Assembly: GCA_017458585.1 (NCBI GenBank) | Contig: JAFTAJ010000034.1 | Location: 17,092-81,091 of the forward strand | DNA: 64,000 nucleotides | From: Bacteroidaceae bacterium | GTDB lineage: Bacteria > Bacteroidota > Bacteroidia > Bacteroidales > Bacteroidaceae | Direction: 5' to 3' | Shown here: positions 42,979 to 50,926 of the stretch, piece by piece | How the letters are laid out: each line of letters begins with the position of its first letter | Numbering within the stretch: position 1 is the stretch's first letter | Position numbers and translations under genes: made by a program | Notes under the pieces: generated by a model | Databases searched by the model: none | What the model was told of the DNA's origin: nothing | The model's input: the letters and a program-made list of their open reading frames with translations, nothing else

Positions 42979-43695
42979 ATGGCGATAGAACAAGCAATCT
43001 TTCGTAGGTCGGAACTCCTATTGGGTGATGAGGCGATGAGCCGCATCGCTGAAAAGCGTGTCATCATCTTCGGCGTGGGCGGCGTCGGCTCCTGGTGTGC
43101 TGAGAGTCTGATTCGTTCAGGCATCAGGAAGTTGACGATTGTCGACTCCGACCGTGTGTGCATTACGAACATCAACCGTCAGCTGATGGCGACGACAAAG
43201 ACCATAGGACAAGTGAAGGTGGATGCCCTGAAAGAGCGTCTGCTCAGCATCAACCCCTCGGCAGAGATCACCGCCTTGCAACAAATCTTCACGGCAGAGA
43301 CTGCCGACAGTTTCCAGCTCGACAGCTACGACTATATCATCGATGCGATTGACTCGCTGAAGGACAAGGCGCTGCTTATCTTGATGAGCACAAAAACCAA
43401 GGCGAAATTCTTCTCGTCGATGGGGGCTGCCTTAAAACTCGACCCCACGCGCATCTATACCGCTGAGTTCTGGAAGGTTAAGGGTGACCCACTTGCACGC
43501 GCCCTGCGTAAGCGTTTCAAGCGCGACGGCCAGTATCCCAAACGTAAGTTCCTGTGTGTCTACTCCGATCAGCTCTTAGAAAATAAAGGCCATTGCCCAT
43601 CAGAAGCCCAGTTCAACGGTACCTTGGTCCATATCACCGCCATCTTCGGTTTTACGTTGGCAGGCCTCATCATTCAGGACGCTGTTAATCCATAG
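42979..43695 (+). CDS. tcdA: tRNA threonylcarbamoyladenosine dehydratase
   Basis: A 238-residue E1-like (ThiF/MoeB fold) enzyme that cyclises t6A37 in tRNA to ct6A using ATP. The nucleotide site is IIFGVGGVGSWCAESLIRSG, followed by IVDSDRVCITNINRQ with the conserved Asp and Arg; KRKFLCVYSDQ and GTLVHITAIFGFTLAG are typical of TcdA/CsdL. Length suits TcdA rather than ubiquitin-activating relatives. Overlaps nothing and is probably in one unit with ridA. Confidence 0.93.
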   Translation: MAIEQAIFRRSELLLGDEAMSRIAEKRVIIFGVGGVGSWCAESLIRSGIRKLTIVDSDRVCITNINRQLMATTKTIGQVKVDALKERLLSINPSAEITALQQIFTAETADSFQLDSYDYIIDAIDSLKDKALLILMSTKTKAKFFSSMGAALKLDPTRIYTAEFWKVKGDPLARALRKRFKRDGQYPKRKFLCVYSDQLLENKGHCPSEAQFNGTLVHITAIFGFTLAGLIIQDAVNP

Positions 43696-43727
43696 CAATC
43701 AAAAAGTCATTTCATCCACCAAGTGTT

Positions 43728-43844
43728 TCAACTTATAGATTTCATTCTGTAGACTCTGGAGGAACTTGGCGGCATGGGCGATGACATCCACATACGGAAT
43801 GCCTCCGCACGACTCGGTTCTTGATAATTAATTTCTGTCTTCAT
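43728..43844 (-). pseudogene. Remnant of an acetyltransferase-like gene
   Basis: A 38-codon frame begins MKTEINYQEPSRAEAFRMWM, like the start of CatA-type (chloramphenicol acetyltransferase-like) proteins of Bacteroidetes, then loses homology. An overlapping frame continues AKFLQSLQNEIYKLKHL. The ATG overlaps the stop of the GNAT gene (ATGA). It looks like a deleted gene. The family guess is weak. Confidence 0.4.
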
Positions 43845-44722
43845 TTCCTCCAGCGTTTTAGCATCGGGAAGAAGCCTCGCATCATCTGCTTGTATTCCTC
43901 CTTAGTCATGGGTTGTGGCATATTCTTGTTTACTTCATTCACGAACTGCGAGCAATGCTCTATCATATCGTCCATTGTGCATTCTTGCATAAACTTGCCA
44001 TCCTTGTAGCAGTACTTGCAGTAGTCGAAGTCGATGCTGCCGTCTGCATTCGTACCACAGTCTTCATTCTTGGTTAGGGGCATACCGCAACTCTGGCAGA
44101 ACTGAGGTAGCTGGCCCTCTTGGAAGGCCTTTCCTTTCTTAGGGAAGGTTGCCTCGTATGCCTCGAACGCCTCTGGATTCTCGTCCGTAATAAAGTAACC
44201 CTTGGGCGGGCAATAGGTGCCCTCGCGATTGCCCCAATAGCCGGGAATCAGCTCCTGAGCAAGGAAATATAGCACTTCTGACTCTCTCGGCTCTGCGTGA
44301 TAATGAATCTTCTTCTTGCTGGCCAGGTCGAAGCCGGCATGACGGTAGAACTCGATGTTTCCTTCCATCTGCAGAAGACCAATACCCATCTCGCGTGCCT
44401 TGTCCAGCGCATACTGCAGCAGCTGCAGACCATATCCCTTGCGTTTGCAGTCAGGGTGAATGCTGATAGGACCGAAAGTACATGAAGGAAAGGCCGTTCC
44501 ATCATCTAATATGATTTCTGCCTTCGAGAACATCACATGACCGATAATCCTATTATTCTCCTCCATTACAAAATCCAGCTCGGGGATGAAGTCGGGGTTC
44601 GTCCTATATCGGTTGAGCACATAATGCTCCGTGCAGCCAGGACGATAGACATTCCAGAATGCTTCTCGCGTAAGGTTTTCCACCTCACGCCAGTCCTTCG
44701 ATTGTTCTAACCTTATATTCAT
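43841..44722 (-). CDS. GNAT acetyltransferase with C-terminal zinc ribbon
   Basis: A 293-residue protein. Residues 1-~150 are a GNAT domain (IGHVMFSKAEI, FGPISIHPDCKRKGYGLQLL for CoA binding, FYRHAGF). The rest holds a zinc ribbon with CQSCGMPLTKNEDCG and DYCKYCYKDG, and a short helical end. GNAT enzymes transfer acetyl from acetyl-CoA to amines; the ribbon may bind substrate or nucleic acid. The upstream frame to 44800 is not family-like, so ATG 44722 is chosen, 27 bp behind a promoter. Confidence 0.85.
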   Translation of the reverse strand: MNIRLEQSKDWREVENLTREAFWNVYRPGCTEHYVLNRYRTNPDFIPELDFVMEENNRIIGHVMFSKAEIILDDGTAFPSCTFGPISIHPDCKRKGYGLQLLQYALDKAREMGIGLLQMEGNIEFYRHAGFDLASKKKIHYHAEPRESEVLYFLAQELIPGYWGNREGTYCPPKGYFITDENPEAFEAYEATFPKKGKAFQEGQLPQFCQSCGMPLTKNEDCGTNADGSIDFDYCKYCYKDGKFMQECTMDDMIEHCSQFVNEVNKNMPQPMTKEEYKQMMRGFFPMLKRWRK

Positions 44723-44748
44723 TTCGCTTTTGTTTTGCAATTTCCGAA

Positions 44749-44779
44749 CAAAGATAGACAAAATCCCCCATTCCCGCAA
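44749..44779 (-). promoter_or_regulatory. Promoter before GNAT gene
   Basis: On the minus strand TTG (44777-44779), 20 bp, TATCTTTG (44749-44756). Confidence 0.75.
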
Positions 44780-44875
44780 GTTTCCGAAACACTTCCTCAC
44801 AATTATCCCACAAATAGTTGTGCAATCGTAAAAAAAGAATTAACTTCGCGAGCCAATATTCAATTGTAGATAACA

Positions 44876-45766
44876 TTGCGTCGTTTCCTATATCATATCA
44901 TCGCGCTGGTTACTGTGGCGATATGGGGCTCCACATTCGTATTCACCAAGCTGCTGCTGCTCAGCGGACTAACCGCCGCCCAGGTATTTACACTGCGCTT
45001 CCTGATAGCCTACGTGCTGCTGCTTGCATGGTCCATGACGAGGAGCAATTTCCACCTCTTCGCCTCATCAGTAAAGGACGAGCTGCTAATGCTCGCCCTC
45101 GGCATCACTGGCGGCTCTCTCTATTTCCTGAGCGAGAACACCGCCCTCAACTATACCACCACTACCAACACTTCGCTCATAGTGTGCATCTGCCCGTTGT
45201 TCGCAGCACTTCTCATCTCAATCTTCTATCGCTCCCAGCGTCTGCGTCCCCTGCAGATAGCAGGGTCACTAATAGCCGCCGCCGGCGTGGTGGTCGTAGT
45301 ACTTAACGGCCACTTCGTGCTCCACCTCTCACCCCTGGGCGATTCGCTGGCCCTCATAGCATGCCTGTGCTGGGCGTTCTATTCGCTGCTCATGATTCCT
45401 GCCAACCAGCGCTATGACGCGGTGTTTATCACCCGCAAGGTATTCTTCTACGGCATAATAAGCATCCTCCCCTACTTCATCTTCAACCCTGAGATGCCCT
45501 CACTCGCCACACTCTGCCGTCCCGCAGTGCTGGCCAACCTCATCTTTCTCGGAGCGGTGGCCTCACTGCTATGCTTCCTGGCATGGAACTGGGTGATGAA
45601 GCAGCTCGGCGCAATCACTGTCACCAACTACGTGTATCTCAACCCAGTGATTACGATTGTCTTTGCATGGATGCTGCTCTCAGAGCAGATAACCGTCTTC
45701 TTCCTGCTAGGCACAGTGCTTATTCTGCTGGGCATGTACCTGGGCGCAGGTACTCGTCGTCCCTAG
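44876..45766 (+). CDS. EamA/DMT-superfamily transporter
   Basis: A 296-residue inner-membrane protein with ten predicted helices and two EamA repeats: VTVAIWGSTFVFTKLLL at the start and LGAVASLLCFLAWNWVMKQLGAI with NPVITIVFAWMLLSEQ in the second half. Members export or import small metabolites; the substrate is not known. No ATG precedes the first helix. TTG 44876 (MRRFLYHII) is the likely start, behind a weak -7 box TAACTTCG (44841-44848). The 3' end overlaps the flavin reductase on the other strand by 47 bp. Confidence 0.85.
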   Translation: MRRFLYHIIALVTVAIWGSTFVFTKLLLLSGLTAAQVFTLRFLIAYVLLLAWSMTRSNFHLFASSVKDELLMLALGITGGSLYFLSENTALNYTTTTNTSLIVCICPLFAALLISIFYRSQRLRPLQIAGSLIAAAGVVVVVLNGHFVLHLSPLGDSLALIACLCWAFYSLLMIPANQRYDAVFITRKVFFYGIISILPYFIFNPEMPSLATLCRPAVLANLIFLGAVASLLCFLAWNWVMKQLGAITVTNYVYLNPVITIVFAWMLLSEQITVFFLLGTVLILLGMYLGAGTRRP

Positions 45767-46265
45767 CAAGTATCTTCTCTATCTTACCTACATACAGCGT
45801 GTGGTAGTCACCTTCCGGATAGCACTGCACAATAGGTTCCTGACTGATAAAGTCCTCCTTCTTCATGTCCACGGCATAGAGTTTCTTGCACACCAGCACC
45901 AGCTTGGCCTCAGCAAAATACACTGTGCCATCGGCATACACAGGCGTCAGACCTGTCTTGGCTATCTTGTCCTCATCGCGCCCTGACACAGTGCCCAGGT
46001 AAAGCATCTCTTTCTTAAACGACTTGTCCATCACGCAGAGCGAGAAGCGCTCCTCCTCGTCCACAAATTTCTTAGTATAGCGTGACTGGCGGATATAGAC
46101 CACCGCCGTGGGGTCGTTGTTTCCCCATAGGCACCCAAGATGCCCCCACGATATAGTCATAGTGTTGCATCCCGTCTGGCCATTACCAGCACTCAGCAAC
46201 ATCCATTCATTGCCAAAAAGCGTGAACGGATTAAATCTCAAGTCTTTGTAGTTAACTTCTTTCAT
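45720..46265 (-). CDS. Flavin reductase-like domain protein
   Basis: A 181-residue FMN-binding split-barrel protein: NPFTLFGNEWMLLSAGNG, CNTMTISWGHLGCLWG, YTKKFVDEEERFSLCVM and the FMN contact area near GRDEDKI. These reduce free flavin or act on small redox substrates; the partner is unknown. ATG 46265 follows a TTCAATG repeat. The last 15 codons overlap the convergent transporter gene. Confidence 0.88.
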   Translation of the reverse strand: MKEVNYKDLRFNPFTLFGNEWMLLSAGNGQTGCNTMTISWGHLGCLWGNNDPTAVVYIRQSRYTKKFVDEEERFSLCVMDKSFKKEMLYLGTVSGRDEDKIAKTGLTPVYADGTVYFAEAKLVLVCKKLYAVDMKKEDFISQEPIVQCYPEGDYHTLYVGKIEKILARDDEYLRPGTCPAE

Positions 46266-46377
46266 ATTATCAATGTTCAATAATGTTCAATCCTTCTGCC
46301 CCTAAGTTAGGGGAAGTCCCCGCAAGGGGGATGGGGTGTGTCAATTTTCAATGTTCAATCTTCAATCCTCAATAGTC
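46266..46377. repeat. Composite repeat: heptamers, palindrome, heptamers
   Basis: CAATGTT heptamers, then the palindromic element (46298-46342; GCCCCTAAGTTAGGGG with the GGGGTGTGTC end), then CAATGTT/CAATCTT heptamers. It fills the gap between two minus-strand genes. Confidence 0.85.
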
Positions 46378-46673
46378 ACCGCCTCCACATAAAAGCTGAC
46401 CGGCCTAAAACCGTCGTTGCAGCTAATCATCGCACTCATCGGATTGCGCATCCACCCGTCGTAGAAATTGCCCTCGTCCTTAGCCAAGGCCTCCACAAAC
46501 GGCCGCATCACATCCCATGCCGACGGGCACAATCCCTCGGGACACTTGCCGTCCACCGACACCCACTGCTGTCCTATGCTCACATCGCAAGCATGCTCAA
46601 TGGGGTTCTCGTACTTCGCCATCAAGTCCTCATAGACCGTCTGCCGTACAGCAGTAATTCTTACCTTATTCAT
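46362..46673 (-). CDS. TIGR04076-like small protein
   Basis: A 103-residue protein resembling the TIGR04076 family (VRITAVRQTVYEDLMAKYEN, CPEGLCPSAWDVMRPFVEAL, GWMRNPMSAMISCNDGFRPV). The spaced Cys (AC, KC, LC, SC) may bind metal or a cofactor. The family is found in anaerobes and its function is unknown. Its 3' end comes from TCAATCC repeats. Confidence 0.72.
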   Translation of the reverse strand: MNKVRITAVRQTVYEDLMAKYENPIEHACDVSIGQQWVSVDGKCPEGLCPSAWDVMRPFVEALAKDEGNFYDGWMRNPMSAMISCNDGFRPVSFYVEAVTIED

Positions 46674-46689
46674 TTCTCACTCCTAACTC

Positions 46690-47535
46690 CTAACTTTTCA
46701 ATGTCCTTTGCCTTACGGCTTCATACAGCAGTATCGCCGCACTCACCGACACATTCAGCGAGTCAAGCCTGCCGAGCATTGGTATGCGTATATGGGCATC
46801 CGCCGCTTGCCGCCATGCCTCGGTAAGGCCAGTGGCCTCCGTGCCCATCACGATAGCCGTGGGGCCAGTCATATTGGTGTCGTAGTACAGCGACGAGTCC
46901 TGCAGCTGCGCCGTCAGGATACTTATGCCGTTGTCCTTGAGCCAGGCGATGCACTCATCCGAGCTGCACGCCACGCACGGCACCGTGAACACCGCACCGA
47001 TGGAGCTGCGGATAAGGTTGGGATTATACAGGTCAGTGAGCGGGTCGCACACTATCACCGCATCCACACCCGCAGCATCGGCACTTCGCAGCACCGCCCC
47101 AAGGTTGCCAGGCTTCTCCACGCGCTCCAGCACCATAACCAGCGGTGCCTCGCCCAACTGCAAGTCTGCGAGGGTCAGCGAGCGCGAGCGCACCAAGGCT
47201 ATCACACCCTCGGTACTGCCACGATAGGCAATCCGCTCGTATAGAGAGCCAGAAACTTTCAATAACTGATTGGAAGTTGCCAAGCGACTCCCATCCTCCC
47301 CCTTCAGGGGGATAAGAGGGGGTCTTCCTAACTCCTCACTCCTAACTCCTAACTCCTCACTATAAAACACTGTATCTATCTCATACCCCGCATCTATGCA
47401 ATGCTGCAACTCGCGGCGCCCCTCCACTACGAACAGGCCCGCCTTGCGGCGCTCCGCAGACTTCTGCTGCAGTAGCAGCAACTGCCTAATCCGCGGATTG
47501 TGTACGCTGGTTATCGTCTCTATTTCGTTCATCAT
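46690..47535 (-). CDS. TrmH/SpoU-family RNA 2'-O-methyltransferase
   Basis: A 281-residue SPOUT methyltransferase that adds a methyl from SAM to ribose in rRNA or tRNA. The N-terminal substrate domain (SVHNPRIRQLLLLQQKSAERR, VVEGRRELQHC) is followed by the knotted SAM domain with RVEKPGNLGAVLRSADAAG, MGTEATGLTEAW and IPMLGRLDSLNVSVSAAILLYE. Between the two lies an in-frame insertion, YSEELGVRSEELGRPPLIPL, made of GGAGTTA heptamers and the G-rich palindrome (47284-47364). The exact RNA site is unknown. ATGATG at 47535/47532 is the start. Confidence 0.92.
   Translation of the reverse strand: MMNEIETITSVHNPRIRQLLLLQQKSAERRKAGLFVVEGRRELQHCIDAGYEIDTVFYSEELGVRSEELGRPPLIPLKGEDGSRLATSNQLLKVSGSLYERIAYRGSTEGVIALVRSRSLTLADLQLGEAPLVMVLERVEKPGNLGAVLRSADAAGVDAVIVCDPLTDLYNPNLIRSSIGAVFTVPCVACSSDECIAWLKDNGISILTAQLQDSSLYYDTNMTGPTAIVMGTEATGLTEAWRQAADAHIRIPMLGRLDSLNVSVSAAILLYEAVRQRTLKS
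47284..47364. repeat. Composite repeat inserted in the methyltransferase gene
   Basis: Palindromic element TCCCCCTTCAGGGGG then ATAAGAGGGGGTCT (47297-47325), directly joined to CTAACTC/CTCACTC heptamers (47326-47360). The whole block stays in frame. Confidence 0.92.
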
Positions 47536-47569
47536 AATGCTAATGCTTTCGCACTGCAAAGGTAGCAAA

Positions 47570-47602
47570 TAACTCCTAATTTCTAATTCCTAATTCCTAA
47601 TT
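47570..47602. repeat. Heptamer tandem repeat (CTAATTC)
   Basis: CTCCTAATTTCTAATTCC-type copies in the divergent gap before nnrD. The rest of the gap holds the nnrD promoter. Confidence 0.75.
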
Positions 47603-47683
47603 TTTTTGCAACTCTTGTCATCTCACATTTCACATTTTACATATTCCATTTCCTCCCATTTATGATTTGTTAAGATGGATTTC

Positions 47684-47714
47684 TTGCGACATTTCACGAA
47701 AAGTCGTATCTTCG
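47684..47714 (+). promoter_or_regulatory. Promoter abutting the nnrD start
   Basis: TTG (47684-47686), 20 bp, TATCTTCG (47707-47714). The GTG start follows after only 4 nt, so transcription probably begins at or next to the start codon. Confidence 0.6.
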
Positions 47715-47718
47715 CGGC

Positions 47719-48558
47719 GTGAAACAAGAATACGCCTATACAGAGCTGGCCGATGCGAAGGCTATGCTGAAGGTGCGCGACCCGCAGGGCCACAAAGGCA
47801 CATTCGGCCACGGGCTGCTCGTGGCGGGCTGCAAAGGCATGGCCGGAGCGGCAATCCTAAGCGCGAGGGCTGCCCTGCGCAGCGGCATGGGTAAGCTGAC
47901 GGTGCATACTGCCGACTTCAACCTGCCGATAATGCAAGTGGCAGTGCCGGAGGCAGTTATAGAGACAATCTCCAATGGTCAATTGTCAATTGTCAATTGT
48001 CAATTGTCAATGTTCGACGCCCTCGCCATCGGCCCCGGTCTGGGACAGAGCGATGAGGCACGCAGCCTGCTGCTCAATGTCTTGCAGACACAGCCACAGA
48101 GACTGGTCATCGATGCCGACGGCCTCAACCTATTGGCGCAGATGGAAGACTGGCCCACCCTCCTGCCTAAGAATGCGGTGCTTACGCCCCACCCAATGGA
48201 GTGGCAGCGGCTCACATCGCATGAGCCAGACGCCGACCCATGCAACTATGCGCAGCGTCACAGCCTCTACATTATATTAAAGGGGCACGCCACGCGCGTA
48301 TATACTCCGCAGGGCATGGTCTTCGTCAACACCACAGGCAACAGTGGTATGGCCACAGCAGGCAGCGGCGACGTGCTCACGGGCATACTCCTCTCGCTGC
48401 TGGCGCAGGGCTACAGCCACGAAGACGCCTGCCGACTCGGAGTGTGGCTCCACGGCAAGGCCGGCGACATTGCCGCCGCGCAACTGACGGAAGAAGCCCT
48501 CATTGCCTCCGACATCGTGAACCATCTGCCCGCAGCATTCAAAGAACTGAACATATAA
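47719..48558 (+). CDS. nnrD: ADP-dependent NAD(P)H-hydrate dehydratase
   Basis: A 279-residue ribokinase-fold enzyme that repairs hydrated NAD(P)H to NAD(P)H, using ADP or ATP. Motifs: GHKGTFGHGLLVAGCKGMAGAA, DADGLNLLAQ, and NTTGNSGMATAGSGDVLTGI with the catalytic Asp. The epimerase domain (NnrE) often fused in front in Bacteroidetes is absent. The frame is closed upstream by TAA 47671-47673. The start is GTG 47719, very near the promoter. An in-frame GTCAATT tract (47972-48010) encodes NGQLSIVNCQLS. Followed by the DUF4831 gene. Confidence 0.92.
   Translation: MKQEYAYTELADAKAMLKVRDPQGHKGTFGHGLLVAGCKGMAGAAILSARAALRSGMGKLTVHTADFNLPIMQVAVPEAVIETISNGQLSIVNCQLSMFDALAIGPGLGQSDEARSLLLNVLQTQPQRLVIDADGLNLLAQMEDWPTLLPKNAVLTPHPMEWQRLTSHEPDADPCNYAQRHSLYIILKGHATRVYTPQGMVFVNTTGNSGMATAGSGDVLTGILLSLLAQGYSHEDACRLGVWLHGKAGDIAAAQLTEEALIASDIVNHLPAAFKELNI
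47972..48010. repeat. In-frame heptamer repeat (GTCAATT) in nnrD
   Basis: Five copies of GTCAATT in a row encode GQLSIVNCQLS between the N-terminal part and GPGLG without shifting the frame. Confidence 0.92.
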
Positions 48559-48571
48559 CATTGAACATTAT

Positions 48572-49672
48572 ATGAAAAAAATCCTTCTTTCTTTTGTCCT
48601 TTTATCCTTGCTCCCCCTTCTAAGGGGGCTGGGGGGATCCTCCCTCTGTGCACAGACCAACGTAGTGACCTACAACCCAGGCGTGAGTGCTGACGGCGTG
48701 GTGTACTATCTACCCAAGACGGCACTCAAGATTGCCGTCACAGCCACTCGCACAACCATGCACCCGGGCGACTTCCACAACTACGCCCAGCGCATGCTGC
48801 GCCTCAACGATGCCGTGCACAGCGAGCAGACACAGTGGACCATCGACCGCGTGCAGATGGTGCCCTACGGTGTGCCCGACACCGCGAAGGTATATCTCGT
48901 GGTACTGAAGAAGAACACCTCTGCCCCACTCTGCACCCTCACCGACGACGGCATCCTGCTGTCCATCAACGCACAGACAGAGAAGCCACAGCCTGCCGCA
49001 GTGGAAGAAGTGAACACCCGCACCAACGAGAAGATGAACAGCCGCGACTTCTTCAACCAAGAGATTCTGTCGGCTGGCAGCGAACTGAAGATGGCCGAGC
49101 TGACGGCTGCCGAGATATACAATATCCGCGAGAGCCGCAGCGAGCTCACCAAGGGCGAGGCCGACTATATGCCCAAGGACGGCGAGCAGCTGAAGCTCAT
49201 GCTTGCCAAGCTTGACGAGCAGGAGAAAGCACTTATGCAGCTGTTCAAAGGATACGCCGACACAGAGACCAAGACATGGGTGCTGACCTATGTGCCCGAG
49301 ATGGGCAAGGAGAAAGAGATGCTGGCACGCTTCTCCGATCAGCGCGGACTGGTAGATAAGGACGACCTCAGCGGCGCACCCCTCTACATCGCCGTTACCA
49401 ACAAAAAGACGGTGACCTCCGGCCCCACCGAGCTCACCGACAAGAAACTGCTGGACAAAGTGGTGTGGTACAATATCCCATCGCAAGCCGACGTGGCAAT
49501 AGACTTTATGGGCAACACACTTGTTAAGGGGCAGATGCCCATCGCCCAGTTCGGCCACCAGGAATACCTCACCGACGACCTCTTCAATCGCAGAGCCACC
49601 TGCCATGTATGGCTCAACCCCGTGACCGGCAACATACAGAAGATTGAGGACACCTCGCTCGTAAAACAATAA
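48572..49672 (+). CDS. DUF4831-family exported protein
   Basis: A 366-residue exported protein matching DUF4831 (VVTYNPGVSADGVVYYLPKTAL, HPGDFHNYAQRMLRL, GVPDTAKVYLVVLKKNTSAP), a Bacteroidetes family without known function. The signal peptide is odd: after MKKILLSFVLLSL comes LPLLRGLGGSSL, encoded by the G-rich palindrome at 48611-48642, before LCAQ. The C-terminal ~180 residues are mixed helix and strand. The gene begins 14 bp after nnrD and is followed 13 bp later by the TPR gene, so a shared transcript is likely. Confidence 0.82.
   Translation: MKKILLSFVLLSLLPLLRGLGGSSLCAQTNVVTYNPGVSADGVVYYLPKTALKIAVTATRTTMHPGDFHNYAQRMLRLNDAVHSEQTQWTIDRVQMVPYGVPDTAKVYLVVLKKNTSAPLCTLTDDGILLSINAQTEKPQPAAVEEVNTRTNEKMNSRDFFNQEILSAGSELKMAELTAAEIYNIRESRSELTKGEADYMPKDGEQLKLMLAKLDEQEKALMQLFKGYADTETKTWVLTYVPEMGKEKEMLARFSDQRGLVDKDDLSGAPLYIAVTNKKTVTSGPTELTDKKLLDKVVWYNIPSQADVAIDFMGNTLVKGQMPIAQFGHQEYLTDDLFNRRATCHVWLNPVTGNIQKIEDTSLVKQ
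48611..48642. repeat. G-rich palindromic element in DUF4831 signal peptide
   Basis: CTCCCCCTTCTAAGGGGG followed by CTGGGGGGATCC, in frame within the hydrophobic region of the signal peptide. Confidence 0.85.
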
Positions 49673-49685
49673 ACATCGACATAAT

Positions 49686-50924
49686 ATGAAGAAGGTTTTC
49701 TTATACTCCATGATTCTTTCATTCCTGCTCCCATCCCTGTGGGAGGGGCTGGGGGGAGTATCTCTATGTGCCAATGCCGCCATACGCAAGGAGTATAAGA
49801 ACATGAAGGAGTATATCAAGACCTCCAACTACGCCAAGGGGCGCGAACAGATAGCCAAGTGCCTGGCCGACAGCACCATCAACACCGACCCCGAGCTCTA
49901 CGCCCTCGCCATCGCCCTGGAGACCAAGGCCAACGATGCCGAGAACATGAAGCTATACCTCAACCAGAAGTACGACACCACCGCCTTCTTCAACAGCAAC
50001 AGCAAAATAGTGGAGTACTCTCTCATACACGACAAGGTGCAGAATGCGCTGGCTCCCCTATCCGATGCCAAACGCAAGAAGAAAGCCACCGCACTCGTGC
50101 CCTACTACCAGAACCTCTACAACGGCGGCGTCTTCTTCATCAAGCACAAGCAATGGGCCACCGCCGACCGCATGTTCTCAATGTTTATCGACAACGCGAG
50201 CCATCCGCTGCTGGCGGGCCACGTGTCCGTGCCGATGCCCAAGATGGCGCGAGCTGCCTTCTGGAGCATGACGGCATGCTTTGAGAGCAAGCAATATAAG
50301 GACGTGTTCAAGTACCACGACCTCGCAGAGGCCGACACCGCCAACATCAACTATGTGCTCCAATACGAAGCCCTGGCCTACGAGCAGCTGAAGGACACCG
50401 CCAACTACATCAGCAAACTCAAGGAAGGCATCGCCAAGAACCCCACCGCCACCGAGTTCTTCTTCTCGCGCCTCACCGACTACTACAACTCCGTACACGA
50501 CTACAAGTCAGCCTACATGCTCAACGACAGCCTGCTGCGCACCGACTCCACCTCCACCCTCTACCTCTATGCGCAGACCATCGCCCTGTTCAACATGAAG
50601 GAGTACGACCGATGCATCGCCAACACCGAGAGCCTACTTCGCATCAGCCCCGACAACGCCGATGCCAACTACTACCTCGGCCTGTGCTGGTACAACAAGG
50701 GCCTCGACTACGACGCCACCCTCATACCCGACCCCACCTCCAAGACATACAAGGAAAACAAGAAGAAGGTCAACCAGATGTTCGAGCAGGCAATGCCCTA
50801 CCTCGAGAAGTTCCGTGCCGCCCGCCCCAACGACAAGGAACGGTGGCAGGCACCCCTCTACAGAATATACTTCAGCCTCAACCTAAGCGAAAAGCTCAAG
50901 GAACTCGAAACCGCTACGCGGTAG
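49686..50924 (+). CDS. Exported TPR-repeat protein
   Basis: A 412-residue exported, helix-rich protein. Signal peptide MKKVFLYSMILSF is followed by LLPSLWEGLGGVSLCANA; the middle of this signal comes from the palindromic element at 49728-49761. TPR-like repeats are visible through the body (YVLQYEALAYEQLKDTANYI; TLYLYAQTIALFNMKEYDRC; NADANYYLGLCWYNKGLDYD). Probably an envelope scaffold working with the DUF4831 protein just upstream; its partner is unknown. The last codons run into an AGATAAT/AGAACAG repeat tract. Confidence 0.82.
   Translation: MKKVFLYSMILSFLLPSLWEGLGGVSLCANAAIRKEYKNMKEYIKTSNYAKGREQIAKCLADSTINTDPELYALAIALETKANDAENMKLYLNQKYDTTAFFNSNSKIVEYSLIHDKVQNALAPLSDAKRKKKATALVPYYQNLYNGGVFFIKHKQWATADRMFSMFIDNASHPLLAGHVSVPMPKMARAAFWSMTACFESKQYKDVFKYHDLAEADTANINYVLQYEALAYEQLKDTANYISKLKEGIAKNPTATEFFFSRLTDYYNSVHDYKSAYMLNDSLLRTDSTSTLYLYAQTIALFNMKEYDRCIANTESLLRISPDNADANYYLGLCWYNKGLDYDATLIPDPTSKTYKENKKKVNQMFEQAMPYLEKFRAARPNDKERWQAPLYRIYFSLNLSEKLKELETATR
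49728..49761. repeat. G-rich palindromic element in TPR-protein signal peptide
   Basis: CTCCCATCCCTGTGGGAG followed by GGGCTGGGGGGAGTAT. Same layout as the element in the DUF4831 gene, with a different stem. Confidence 0.85.
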
Positions 50925-50926
50925 AG

